64,000 nt of DNA, taken from positions 5,948,364 to 6,012,363 of the forward strand of contig CM038705.1 of NCBI GenBank assembly GCA_021613375.1, in the 5' to 3' direction. This stretch comes from Megaleporinus macrocephalus. Its lineage: Eukaryota; Chordata; Actinopteri; Characiformes; Anostomidae. Made by a program: the position numbers and the translations under genes. Shown here in pieces: positions 59,523-64,000 of the stretch (the stretch's first letter is position 1; each line of letters starts with the position of its first letter). The notes under the pieces are model-generated. The model was given only the letters and a program-made list of their open reading frames with translations. It did no database searches and had not been told where the DNA came from.

Positions 59523-61879
59523 CCACTTGAATGGAGCAGCTGATGTTTATATTGTGTGAAAATATGAAAATATCATAATGAATGGGCCAGTAGAAATGCT
59601 GATTCATTGGACAGCGACAATATATATATATTGTTTTCATTTTTGAGTTTTCTGCATCAATTAAACACGCCAATAGTCAACGCCAATAGTTTACATTGTG
59701 TGAAATTTCATGCTTAATGGACCAATAGAAATACTCCAAAAAAGCTTGGAAAAATTTTCGGTTCCATTGATTTACATTGAAAGTAAAGTATGTTTTTGGC
59801 CTCTCCTGTAAAGTTGCAATTTTAGAGAAACTTGTTTTTCATTGGACAGCGACGATATATAGTTTGGTGGATCTGAATGAATGAATTTTGGTGAAATGTA
59901 GTATGCACACATAGTGGTATATATAAAACACTGTATAAATCACAGTCAGTCAGCAGAAACATCTGCTTCTGATTGGAATCATCACTGACAGCATATAGTG
60001 AAGCATATCCTGCCATTTGAGTGCTTCAATAACAAGTACTGGTACACGGCCTGGCCAAGAAAAACGATATTCACTCTGATATTTCTCTGGACAGCTTTGC
60101 CTCTCGTTCGCCGAGGCAGTGTTTCAACGAGCTTATGTCACAACATTTATTTCTATCCCTTCATTTTTGTCCAAGATCTTGTACTGATGACAGGAGAGTC
60201 GAACCAGTCCAGAAAGTCTTCTCCAGTACAGACTTTCACTAGGGTCACGGTCAGGACTCTGTGGTGGTCATTGTAAAGATGATTCCTCGTGTTCTTTGTA
60301 CCACTCTTTCACAATCCGAGCCCAACGGATCTTGGGACGGTCATCCAGGAATATGGCTGCACCATTAATGATTGATGGGATCCGTTAATGGGATGACCTG
60401 GTCACTTGGTATATTCAGGTGGTCAGCTGACTTCCTTTCATTGCAACATAACGCTGGTGAGTTGGGACCTGAGCAGTTGAAGCAGCCCCATATTATAACA
60501 CTGCCTCCAGAGGTCTGTGCAGTGGGCACTATACATGATACGCCTCCCTTCTTACCCCAACGCTCCCATCACTCTGGAATAGGGTCAGTCTAGACCACAT
60601 GACCTTTTTCTATGGTCCAGTCTTTATACCCCTACAATCTGAACTCATTCAGGGTCACATTCCGAACACATTTCCTCTATAAAGTTGGGGTCTCCACTAT
60701 CCTTCCAGGTGTTTAACCCTTTGATGCACAAGCTAAGCAAACCCCTTCTCATGCACAACATGGGTTAAACTCGACCCATATTAATTTCCTATATTACTGC
60801 ATGTACTGCTGAGTGTCTCTTTATTGAAATCAGTTCATTTCATTATTTAATGTTCCAAGTGTTCATTCAAAATCTTGTTTTTGATCCTAAAAACATGATT
60901 TTAATTCTTATTTATTTACGTCCTGAACAAAAATAGTATTTGTAAATATGTTCCTGACTGCAAACGTTTACAAATGTCAACAGTTCCCATCAAACTCCAT
61001 TGTGAACTCATAAGGGTTAATTCTGAGCCATGTTGTGTGTTAAAAGGCAGTGATACAAACATGATTTTTAATTAAATAAGTAAAGAAATAAAACTGAAAT
61101 GTGTATTTACGATGATCAGAAACAAGTAAACTGAGGAATTCATGGAAGCTTGAATGGTATAGACAATAAAACTTCAGTCAGGTAAGTTTTGACCCAGGTT
61201 GTGCATCAAAGGGTTAATAAAGCACACACGGTTGTGTAAGAGACAAGAAGCTACTGACTGTATAAGAATTATTGCAGCTGAAACATATTAAACAGTTAAA
61301 AAGTATATGCACTGATTATATATGTACTTATTTAAATCCAAACAGTTACTTTATTTTCGTCCAGGCCGTGTATATAACCTACAGATCACTTTCCGAGTCT
61401 GATTAATAACCGAGCGGGCCCGTTTAAGCGAGATTGGGGGGCTGTTTTCTTTTTTCCGTCCTTTTAATATTAGCATGCGGTCTCTGATTAGACGCCTCAG
61501 GCTGCCTGAGTTTTATTTTTATGTGCAATTAATTCAAAATAATGCGCATATGCTTTGGAAAGATCCACTCTCGTCCTCCTGGGTCAGTGTACAACCTGCC
61601 CCGCGCTGACTCAGCACCGCTCGGATCCTGTATGATTTATGAAGAGCGGGCATAGATAATGTGCCGGGGGGGTGTATGTTCATAAGGTTATATGTTGATG
61701 CGCTGTTGACGAGGCTTGTGCTTTTAGATCCCGAAGCATGTCAGTCCGGGATCAGCTCGGAACGTTCTGTCACACGGGATATTATCAAGCTCCGAGTGAT
61801 GGAAGGAGAGTAGAGTCTACTTTACCACTGAGCCCGGCTCTCCGCGGTCCCCTCGGGAGCCTCGGATACCAGGACCACC
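22052..61879 (-). CDS. col14a1: FACIT collagen, alpha-1(XIV)-like, 3' twelve exons (partial gene)
   Basis: This is a fibril-associated (FACIT) collagen chain, secreted and bound to the surface of fibrillar collagen. Twelve exons join in frame (54, 96, 54, 54, 54, 72, 36, 67, 189, 78, 156 and 302 bp) to encode 403 residues. The order is Gly-X-Y helix (COL2), an NC2 linker (about residues 141-180) with one cysteine in [10 protein letters not shown], a COL1 helix with two imperfections, the C-x4-C motif YCDQNSC, and a tail of about 100 residues. The linker motifs ILNQIPS and [11 protein letters not shown], the GLSIQG break and the exon lengths match COL14A1 as I remember it, better than COL12A1. 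The convergent mrpl13 supports this. The N-terminal exons are outside the window. The introns, 0.3-9.3 kb long, are filled with satellites and transposons. COL12A1 or COL20A1 paralogues remain possible. Confidence 0.8.
22600..23545. repeat. 49-bp minisatellite with (TG)n core
   Basis: About 19 units contain AGAGTCGGCTGTGTGTGTG and TGTTACTGCTGCTACAGAG. Many single-base insertions occur between 22890 and 23350. It is in the last intron of the collagen. Confidence 0.93.
23546..24137. other. Intron sequence without recognised feature
   Basis: A (AAG)n-like stretch occurs near 23860-23885. The rest is single-copy looking, with no splice-bounded exon in the collagen frame. Confidence 0.35.
24138..24677. 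mobile_element. Foldback MITE with about 70-bp inverted ends
   Basis: The left end starts TATCAGCTCCACTGACC and continues through the TACAGACTGTAGTTCATCTG region; the right end is its near-perfect inverse, finishing GGTCAGTGGAGCTGATA. The internal part recurs at 36060-36525. No transposase frame is present. Superfamily not assigned. Confidence 0.85.
24678..25384. other. Intron sequence without recognised feature
   Basis: Single-copy looking sequence; short open frames at 25084-25400 show no motif. Confidence 0.35.
25385..26790. repeat. About 165-bp tandem repeat built of inverted CCACCTTAAATGGATCC motifs
   Basis: About eight to nine units. Each has TTCCACCTTAAATGGATCCA near its start and its inverse (CCATTTAAGGTGGA, TTTAAGGTGGATCCATT) in the second half, so each unit can fold on itself. 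Units become more diverged to the right. An isolated relic of the motif occurs near 54668. Confidence 0.9.
26948..27103 (-). CDS. col14a1: col14a1-like exon, end of COL1 and C-x4-C (156 bp)
   Basis: Phase 1-1 exon of about 52 residues. It starts [15 protein letters not shown] (the second COL1 imperfection) and ends [17 protein letters not shown]. Two cysteines spaced by four residues at the COL1/NC1 border are a FACIT hallmark used for interchain disulfides. The acceptor is TTCTCCACAG and the donor GTAATA. A 21-bp array begins about 60 bases upstream of the acceptor in the transcript. Confidence 0.88.
27165..27890. repeat. 21-bp minisatellite (ACTATGAATTATTCAGTATCT)n-type
   Basis: About 34 units of TATGAATTATTCAGTATC with CTA or TCC linkers. 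The array starts about 60 bases from the acceptor of the 26948-27103 exon. The unit is seven codons long, which explains the open frames of 240-253 codons over it. Confidence 0.94.
27891..28209. other. Intron sequence, C-rich block
   Basis: A CCCC-rich stretch with CCGTCCCC repeats lies at about 28030-28120. No exon is recognised. Confidence 0.35.
28210..29072. repeat. (TC)n-rich polypyrimidine tract, about 860 bp
   Basis: Nearly pure CT on the + strand, with interruptions by single G or A. In the collagen transcript it is GA-rich. The mirror-like purine/pyrimidine asymmetry makes it a candidate for triplex (H-DNA) formation. Confidence 0.93.
29125..29625. repeat. 23/24-bp minisatellite (ACTGTAACCCAACTGGGGCC)n
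   Basis: About 21 units; length variation comes from GGCC versus GGCCC. Open frames on the - strand here ([15 protein letters not shown] repeats) are artefacts. Confidence 0.94.
29775..29852 (-). CDS. col14a1: col14a1-like exon, COL1 helix (78 bp)
   Basis: Phase 1-1 exon. It reads (G)[20 protein letters not shown] and then GPPGPP. The GTP-GV-GTQ stretch is one of the two Gly-X-Y imperfections that characterise FACIT COL1 domains. The acceptor is TTTTGTCCAG and the donor GTAAAG. Confidence 0.88.
30170..30750 (-). mobile_element. LINE fragment: ORF2 C-terminal part with (GGAT)n tail
   Basis: The - strand frame at 30211-30558 encodes [20 protein letters not shown], then [20 protein letters not shown] and LPPRPGS, a sequence familiar from the 3' end of a common fish non-LTR retrotransposon. 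The element ends in a (GGAT)n tail (30175-30215), as in RTE/Rex3-type LINEs; the clade is uncertain. It is 5'-truncated. Its upstream sequence (to about 30695) and a short repeated piece (30695-30750) belong to the same family. Confidence 0.8.
30751..32009. other. Intron sequence with a dispersed repeat
   Basis: A segment at about 31420-31620 (TTTACAGGAGAGACCAAAAAC and CATTTCTATTGG) recurs at 44945-45130 and, inverted, at 59690-59830. The rest is AT-rich, without recognised genes. Confidence 0.5.
32010..34970. repeat. TCTCTCTGTATC-type polypyrimidine satellite, about 2.9 kb
   Basis: A very long array of TCTCTCTCTGTA units of 10-16 bp, with a CACCATCAC patch near 32115-32145. Open frames of 850-1000 codons rich in Leu/Ser run through it in all + frames. 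They reflect composition only. In the collagen transcript the strand is purine-rich. Confidence 0.95.
35224..35412 (-). CDS. col14a1: col14a1-like exon, NC2 linker and start of COL1 (189 bp)
   Basis: Phase 1-1 exon. It completes the split serine and reads [16 protein letters not shown], then FRTV, then about ten Gly-X-Y triplets beginning [10 protein letters not shown] and ending GRPGER. The ILNQIPS motif marks the NC2/COL1 border of the XII/XIV group. The acceptor is TTCTCCAG; the donor GTCAGC is non-optimal, but frame and phase fit the following exon exactly. Confidence 0.87.
35460..35730 (-). mobile_element. Interspersed repeat with (TTGAA)n-type tail
   Basis: On the - strand the element ends in about nine AATTG units (35460-35505). 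Upstream of the tail lie CTGTAAAGCTGCTTTGAGAC and GGTTCCTCCCAAGGTTTCTT, features of a repeat widely seen in fish. I take it as a LINE-type 3' end, with no coding part here. Confidence 0.65.
35731..36059. other. Intron sequence without recognised feature
   Basis: A short duplicated motif, AGGCAGTCTCTGACTGAG, occurs near 35805-35845. Otherwise unremarkable. Confidence 0.35.
36060..36525. mobile_element. MITE, second copy of the 24138-24677 family, left end lost
   Basis: Shares CTGCTGGACTGAGAATCATC, CTACAAGGTGGACCAGCAAG and the TACAGTCTGTAAGTGGAGCTC right part with the foldback element, in the same orientation. The left inverted end is absent. Confidence 0.85.
36574..36640 (-). CDS. col14a1: col14a1-like exon, NC2 linker first half (67 bp)
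   Basis: Phase 0-1 exon encoding [20 protein letters not shown] plus IQ and one base. It is the non-helical NC2 linker between the COL2 and COL1 helices; its single cysteine is typical of this collagen group, where it takes part in chain linkage. The acceptor is a pyrimidine-rich run ending TTTAAAG and the donor is GTGAGT. The split serine codon joins the next exon in frame. Confidence 0.88.
36641..37136. other. Collagen intron sequence
   Basis: A short (GA)n tract lies at about 36967-36989. No further exon is seen between the 36574-36640 and 37137-37172 exons. Confidence 0.4.
37137..37172 (-). CDS. col14a1: col14a1-like exon, end of COL2 helix (36 bp)
   Basis: Very short phase 0-0 exon encoding [12 protein letters not shown], with acceptor GTTGTTTCAG and donor GTGAGT. 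It is the last COL2 segment before the NC2 linker. In the transcript a 1.5-kb pyrimidine-rich 45-bp array lies about 85 bases upstream of its acceptor. Confidence 0.86.
37255..38797. repeat. 45-bp GA-rich minisatellite (GGAGTCTTTCAGAAGTAAAG family)
   Basis: About 34 units of GGAGTCTTTCAGAAGTAAAG plus AGGGGGAGGGGTCA and a variable CAGAGAGGA linker. The unit is 15 codons long, so Ser/Glu/Arg-rich open frames of up to 266 codons appear. It is CU-rich in the collagen transcript. Confidence 0.95.
38800..39525. repeat. About 122-bp tandem repeat, alternating 117 and 128 bp
   Basis: ACGTGGTACATAT recurs near 38812, 38939, 39056, 39184, 39300 and 39429. Alternate units lack an AAAAGTAAGCA stretch, so the true unit is a dimer of about 245 bp. 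It carries the TCTATATAGAACCACCATCT motif. Confidence 0.9.
39600..39935 (+). mobile_element. Tc1-like transposase relic
   Basis: From about 39634 the frame reads VQTPASVML, then [20 protein letters not shown], then SRRRLLQG. These match the central part of a fish Tc1 transposase (SVM-W, G-LH-EG, RRRLFQG). The following sequence to 39935 matches the next part of the same family but is frameshifted. No ends were found. Confidence 0.7.
39936..40655. other. Intron sequence without recognised feature
   Basis: A GC-richer block lies at 40060-40340 with no splice-bounded collagen exon. Open frames on the - strand have no recognised motif. Confidence 0.35.
40656..42010. repeat. Diverged copies of the 38.8-kb repeat (GTTCTATATAGAACC-type)
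   Basis: Degenerate units carry TATCTAGAACCAAAACTGA, GAACCACCATCTTTGCTAA and ACCCTTGAAGA, recurring irregularly. The palindromic TTCTATATAGAA suggests that the family derives from a small DNA element; related sequence is at 55690-55940. Confidence 0.75.
42030..42300. repeat. Direct duplication, copy 1 (copy 2 at 44050-44310)
   Basis: About 250 bases beginning ACTATGGCTTTAATCTTGGA and including GGGGCATATGGTTCTGTTTT are shared with 44050-44310 in the same orientation. Confidence 0.9.
42735..43800. repeat. 57-bp minisatellite (ATGCTAATTGGTGGGGTATA family), array 1
   Basis: About 19 units with ATGCTAATTGGTGGGGTATA, AGCTTCCATCGATTCTTAGC and TTGACATGGTTAGCAGC. There is a two-variant alternation (CGATTCTTAGC versus TGCTTGCTAGC). 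Confidence 0.94.
43801..45254. other. Intron sequence with internal duplications between the two 57-bp arrays
   Basis: TGCAATTAAATCCTCACAGC occurs at about 43820 and 44323, each followed by a matching block with AAGAGGGGCCAAAC. The second copy of the 42030-42300 block lies at 44050-44310. A dispersed repeat is at 44945-45130. No exon is recognised. Confidence 0.6.
45255..46390. repeat. 57-bp minisatellite, array 2
   Basis: Same unit and orientation as array 1. It carries a longer repeated block: an ACATTCTTGACATGGTAAGC variant, then later units, recurs near 45440, 45730 and 46028. It ends close to the donor of exon 46425-46496. Confidence 0.94.
46425..46496 (-). CDS. col14a1: col14a1-like exon, COL2 helix (72 bp)
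   Basis: Phase 0-0 exon of 24 residues, from [13 protein letters not shown] to GDQGPP, with acceptor CACTGTAG and donor GTGAGT. The length matches the 24-residue block that precedes the GERGER block in COL14A1 as remembered. A 57-bp minisatellite ends within about 40 bases of its donor. Confidence 0.86.
46587..46640 (-). CDS. col14a1: col14a1-like exon, COL2 helix (54 bp)
   Basis: Phase 0-0 exon encoding [18 protein letters not shown], with acceptor TCTCTGCAG and donor GTAAGT. Only a 90-base intron separates it from the next exon (46425-46496), by far the shortest intron in the window. Confidence 0.88.
46680..48620. repeat. 34-bp minisatellite (TCTTGACTCAGACCCAACTA-type)
   Basis: About 57 units of TCTTGACTCAGACCCAACTA plus CTCCAAAGTCTGGG. 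Blocks of several units are themselves duplicated, for example 47400-47640 compared with 47670-47890. Confidence 0.94.
48621..49579. other. Intron sequence without recognised feature
   Basis: Single-copy looking. Short open frames near 48800-49070 on both strands lack motifs. Confidence 0.35.
49580..51290. repeat. 61-bp minisatellite (TTTAGAGTTATACATTCAAC family)
   Basis: About 28 units of TTTAGAGTTATACATTCAAC, then CTAATGAGAAACTGTACTCA, then GTTTATATCACAATACCTAC. Indels of one to four bases are common. Confidence 0.95.
51291..51860. other. Collagen intron sequence
   Basis: Unique sequence leading to the donor of exon 51861-51914. No other feature is seen. Confidence 0.35.
51861..51914 (-). 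CDS. col14a1: col14a1-like exon, COL2 helix (54 bp)
   Basis: Phase 0-0 exon encoding [18 protein letters not shown], with acceptor TTCTCTCTCAG and donor GTAAGAG. All six triplets are intact. Confidence 0.88.
52175..52228. repeat. (TA)n microsatellite
   Basis: About 27 TA repeats. Confidence 0.95.
52330..53470. repeat. 73-bp minisatellite (GTTCTAGAAAGTTCTTGG family), array 1, diverged
   Basis: About 15 units with ATGTTCTAGAAAGTTCTT, TAGCACTAGCTAATGCTAAC and AGCTGAGGTAATATATTAAC. The units are less uniform than in array 2. Confidence 0.9.
53471..54160. other. Intron sequence without recognised feature
   Basis: GC-moderate unique stretch. The open frame at 53588-53896 shows no recognised domain and has no collagen triplets. 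Confidence 0.35.
54167..54240. repeat. (TA)n microsatellite
   Basis: About 37 TA repeats. Confidence 0.95.
54241..54754. other. Intron sequence with a relic of the CCACCTTAAAT repeat
   Basis: GTTCCACCTTAAATGCTGTA near 54668 resembles the unit of the 25385-26790 array. No exon is recognised. Confidence 0.4.
54755..55620. repeat. 73-bp minisatellite, array 2, homogeneous
   Basis: About 12 units of the same family as 52330-53470. Several adjacent units are almost identical, so expansion is more recent here. Confidence 0.94.
55621..56037. other. Collagen intron sequence with a GGTTCTAxATAGAACC-type relic
   Basis: Positions 55690-55940 carry GGTTCTA and AAAGAACC motifs like those of the 38.8-42.0 kb repeats. 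Confidence 0.45.
56038..56091 (-). CDS. col14a1: col14a1-like exon, COL2 helix (54 bp)
   Basis: Phase 0-0 exon encoding [18 protein letters not shown], with acceptor CCTCCTCAG and donor GTAAGC. The charged GEKGEKGD run agrees with the COL14A1 helix at the same place in the exon order. One copy of the 36-bp-satellite element begins about 110 bases away on the 5' side of the exon. Confidence 0.88.
56200..58160 (+). mobile_element. Interspersed element, copy B, carrying a 36-bp satellite
   Basis: Same arms and orientation as 12958-15521. This copy continues past the shared GGTGGGCTAGTGCA to about 58160 with TACTTTTACTGGAGTAAAAAG and CTACCTGAGTAGAAGTAGTA, which look like the native right end of an AAGTAC-type element. 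Confidence 0.8.
56310..57630. repeat. 36-bp minisatellite, copy B
   Basis: About 36 units of CTCCTTACATTTACACTCCA plus TTATCAGTACTTTCTA, more uniform than copy A, with shared variants such as CATTTAGACTCC and CCATTACCAG. It causes a 496-codon artefact frame. Confidence 0.95.
58450..58545 (-). CDS. col14a1: col14a1-like exon, COL2 helix with GLSIQG break (96 bp)
   Basis: Phase 0-0 exon of 32 residues, starting [16 protein letters not shown] and ending [11 protein letters not shown]. The GLS-IQ-GPP stretch is a Gly-X-Y imperfection that I recall at the equivalent place in COL14A1. The acceptor is TTTGCAG; the donor GTACAG is weaker than the others. Confidence 0.85.
58630..58870 (-). repeat. 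Dispersed repeat, copy 2 (inverse of 10865-11100)
   Basis: Nearly identical to the inverse of 10865-11100. It lies in a collagen intron and is unrelated to the helix frame. Confidence 0.85.
58882..59065. mobile_element. Short MITE with TTAGGGGTGGGCxATAT inverted ends
   Basis: The left end reads TTAGGGGTGGGCGATAT and the right end inverts to TTAGGGGTGGGCCATAT. The element is about 184 bp and AT-rich inside. Such ends are common among fish non-autonomous hAT-like elements; the superfamily is my inference. Confidence 0.75.
59192..59274. repeat. (TA)n microsatellite
   Basis: About 41 TA repeats. Confidence 0.95.
59456..59520. repeat. (TA)n microsatellite
   Basis: About 32 TA repeats. Confidence 0.95.
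59560..59870 (-). repeat. Dispersed repeat, inverse of 31420-31620 and 44945-45130
   Basis: Contains CTCCTGTAAAGTTGCAATTT and CCAATAGAAAT in the opposite orientation to the other two copies. Family unknown. Confidence 0.7.
60045..61370 (-). mobile_element. Tc1-like element with both inverted ends, interrupted
   Basis: The ends CACGGCCTGGCCAAGAAAA (60045) and, inverted, CACGGCCTGGACGAAAATAA (61370) are flanked by TA on both sides, as expected for Tc1/mariner. The - strand encodes broken transposase motifs: [14 protein letters not shown] (near 60460-60510), [16 protein letters not shown] (near 60305-60355) and [13 protein letters not shown] (near 60228-60268). Stops and frameshifts make it inactive. 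Without the nested MITE the element would be only about 825 bp, so it is also deleted internally. Confidence 0.85.
60713..61217. mobile_element. piggyBac-type MITE nested in the Tc1 element
   Basis: TTAA target duplications (60713-60716 and 61214-61217) flank perfect inverted ends CCCTTTGATGCACAA and TTGTGCATCAAAGGG. The 497-bp interior has no transposase frame. CCC-starting ends and a TTAA duplication are the piggyBac signature. Confidence 0.9.
61371..61825. other. Unique sequence next to a collagen exon, possible regulatory block
   Basis: Non-repetitive and GC-moderate, with several TAATTA-like and ATGCGCATATGC-like motifs at 61520-61560. It looks unlike the surrounding repeats. Function unknown. 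Confidence 0.3.
61826..61879 (-). CDS. col14a1: col14a1-like exon, COL2 helix (54 bp)
   Basis: Phase 0-0 exon encoding [18 protein letters not shown], six perfect Gly-X-Y triplets. The acceptor is TTTTTTTACAG and the donor GTAAAG. The length of 54 bp is the classical collagen exon unit. It is the most 5' exon I can place in the window. Confidence 0.85.
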
Positions 61880-61989
61880 CTGTAAAAAAACACAAACACG
61901 CATCCGGTATTTAAATACAGCCCCCGAAAATTCGGCATCACTTGTTATGTAGAGAAGGAGATACAGACACATCAAATTAAGAAGCTGCT

Positions 61990-63725
61990 GGTGCTCTCAC
62001 AGTAGTAGATCAGTAGTTCAGTTGTTCAGTAGATAAGTAGGGTAGTAAATCAGTATAGCAGTTGTTCAGTAGTTCAGTAGATTAAAAGATCAGTAGTCGA
62101 GTAGATCACTACAACTGCAATTGAGTAGATCAATAGTTGAACAGTTTAGTAGATAAGTAGTTCAGTAGACGAGTGGTTCAGTTGTTTGGTAGTCCACTAG
62201 TTCAGTAGATTAGTAGTTCAGCCTTTCAGTAGGTCAGTAATTTGTTAGATCATTGGTGCAGTAGAGCAGTAGATCTGCTGTTCAGTAAACCAGTGATTCA
62301 ACTGTTCAATAGATCAGTAGTTCAGAAGTTGAGTAGTTCAGTAGACCAATAATCAGTTGTAGCTCACTTTAACTGCAGTTCAATAGTTGAGTAGAGCAGT
62401 AGTTGGGTAGATGTGTAGTTTGGTATTTTAGTAGTTCAGCAGATCAGTAAATTGATATTTCAGTAGTTTGGTATTTCAGTAGATCAGCAGATCAACAGTG
62501 CAGTAGATCAGCAGTTCGGTAAATCAATAGTTCAGTAGTTTGGTATTTCAGTAGATCAGCAGAAGAACAGTGCAGTAAATCAGCAGATCAGTAAATCAAT
62601 AGTTCAGTAGTTTGGTATTTTAAGTAGATCAGCAGATCAACAGAACAGTAGAGCAGCAGACCAGTAAATCAGTAGTTCAGTAGTTTGATATTTCAATAGA
62701 TCAGCAGATCAACAGGGCAGTAAATCAGCAGATTGGTAAATCAATAGTTATGTAGTTTGGTATTTCAGTAGATCAGCAGATCAACAGGGCAGTAGATCAG
62801 CAGATCAGTAAATCAATAGTTATGTAGTTTGGTATTTCAGTAGATCAGCAGTTCGGTAAATCAATAGTTCAGTAGTTTGGTATTTCAGTAGATCAGCAGA
62901 AGAACAGTGCAGTAAATCAGCAGATCAGTAAATCAATAGTTCAGTAGTTTGGTATTTTAAGTAGATCAGCAGACCAACAGAACAGTAGAGCAGCAGACCA
63001 GTAAATCAGTAGTTCAGTAGTTTGATATTTCAATAGATCAGCAGATCAACAGGGCAGTAAATCAGCAGATTGGTAAATCAATAGTTATGTAGTTTGGTAT
63101 TTCAGTAGATCAGCAGATCAACAGGGCAGTAGATCAGCAGATCAGTAAATCAATAGTTCAGTAGTTTGGTATTTCAGTAGATCAGCAGATTGGTAAATCA
63201 ATAGTTCAGTAGTTTGGTATTTCAGTAGATCAGCAGATCAACAGTGCAGTAGATCAGCAGACCAGTAAATCAATAGTTCAGTAGTTTGGTATTTCAATAG
63301 ATCAGCAGATGAACAGGGCAGTAGATCAGCAGACCAGTAAATCAATAGTTCAGTAGTTTGGTATTTTAGTAGATCAGCAGATGAACAGGGCAGTAGATCA
63401 GCAGACCAGTAAATCAATAGTTCAGTAGTTTGGTATTTCAGTAGATCAGCAGATGAACAGGGCAGTAGATCAGCAGACCAGTAAATCAATAGTTCAGTAG
63501 TTTGGTATTTTAGTAGATCAGCAGATGAACAGGGCAGTAGATCAGCAGACCAGTAAATCAATAGTTCAGTAGTTTGGTATTTTAGTAGATCAGCAGATCA
63601 ACAGGACAGTAGATCAGCAGACCAGTAAATCAATAGTTCAGTAGTTTGGTATTTTAGTAGATCAGCAGATCAACAGGACAGTAGATCAGCAGACCAGTGA
63701 ATCAATAGTTCAGTAGTTTAGTAGT
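61990..63725. repeat. 72-bp minisatellite (GTAGATCAGCAGATCAACAG family) with degenerate left part
   Basis: Regular 72-bp units with GATCAGCAGATCAACAGGGC, AGTAGATCAGCAGACCAGTA and AATCAATAGTTCAGTAGTTT occupy about 62400-63725. The left 400 bases are a looser GTAGTTCAGTAGATCAG sequence that may be the ancestral form. The - strand frame over it is an artefact. Confidence 0.94.
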
Positions 63726-64000
63726 TTGCTTGTGTTGAATGAAAAGAAGGAAAACTGTTTGGGCAACAAAGTAAACTCCTCCAGTGGTCAGCTGGCGGAC
63801 TGAAGCCCCTCCAGCTACAGATTAAACCCCTCAGACATTCGTGCCCTCAGTGCTGTCACCAGCTGCAAGCAATTTCACCCCGTTTCCCCCTCTTCCTCTT
63901 CCTGTGTTTGCTTTAATTACGTCCCCGCAGGGCCAAGGCAGCAGTGAGCTCGGTCCTCTGACTGCAGGCTACGGTGGAGACACTCGGGTGAATTTGATTC
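63726..64000. other. Collagen intron sequence at window edge
   Basis: Unique sequence. No Gly-X-Y exon is seen on the - strand, and it continues beyond the window. Confidence 0.35.

Overview
This window is vertebrate nuclear DNA, most likely from a teleost. The fish assignment rests on interspersed elements typical of fish genomes: Tc1-like transposase relics, a tRNA-type SINE, a (GGAT)n-tailed LINE, and a piggyBac-type MITE. There are no bacterial operons, phage genes or CRISPR arrays. An ostariophysan (characin or catfish type) is a guess from the repeat flavour only.

Two genes can be supported, and they converge tail to tail. The first is the last coding exon of mrpl13 (mitochondrial ribosomal protein L13) on the + strand at 10480-10504, ending in PEDYRMK, with its own poly(A) signal; the rest lies to the left of the window. 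The second is the 3' part of a FACIT collagen, best matched to COL14A1, on the - strand. I could place twelve exons with consensus splice sites and fully compatible phases between 61879 and 22052. They encode 403 residues: the end of the COL2 triple helix, the NC2 linker with its cysteine, the COL1 helix with two Gly-X-Y breaks and the C-x4-C motif, and a long acidic Tyr/Pro/Gly tail. The mammalian COL14A1/MRPL13 tail-to-tail order supports both names. The 5' exons of the collagen (vWA, fibronectin III and thrombospondin-like domains in the family) lie beyond 64000.

The remaining sequence is intron, 3' UTR and an intergenic gap of about 8 kb. By my tally of positions, roughly half of the window (about 33 kb) is minisatellite or microsatellite: more than twenty families with units from 10 to about 455 bp, most confined to one intron. 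Several arrays appear tied to transposable elements. A 36-bp array sits inside two copies of one element (13 kb and 56 kb). A 20-bp array looks like an amplified pol III A-box region abutting the SINE it resembles. A 25-bp array lies between inverted 14-bp ends inside the probable collagen 3' UTR. Other mobile elements include three degraded Tc1-like copies, one carrying a nested piggyBac-type MITE with TTAA duplications, a foldback MITE in two copies, and LINE fragments.

Layout: 1-10.4 kb mrpl13 intron with satellites and a Tc1 relic; 10.5-10.6 kb mrpl13 end; 10.6-18.5 kb intergenic, with arrays and SINE; 18.5-22.05 kb collagen 3' UTR; 22.05-61.9 kb collagen exons and satellite-filled introns; 61.9-64 kb next collagen intron. 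Most long open frames in the window are satellite artefacts and are not reported as genes. All identifications are by reading and memory of families; no search was run.
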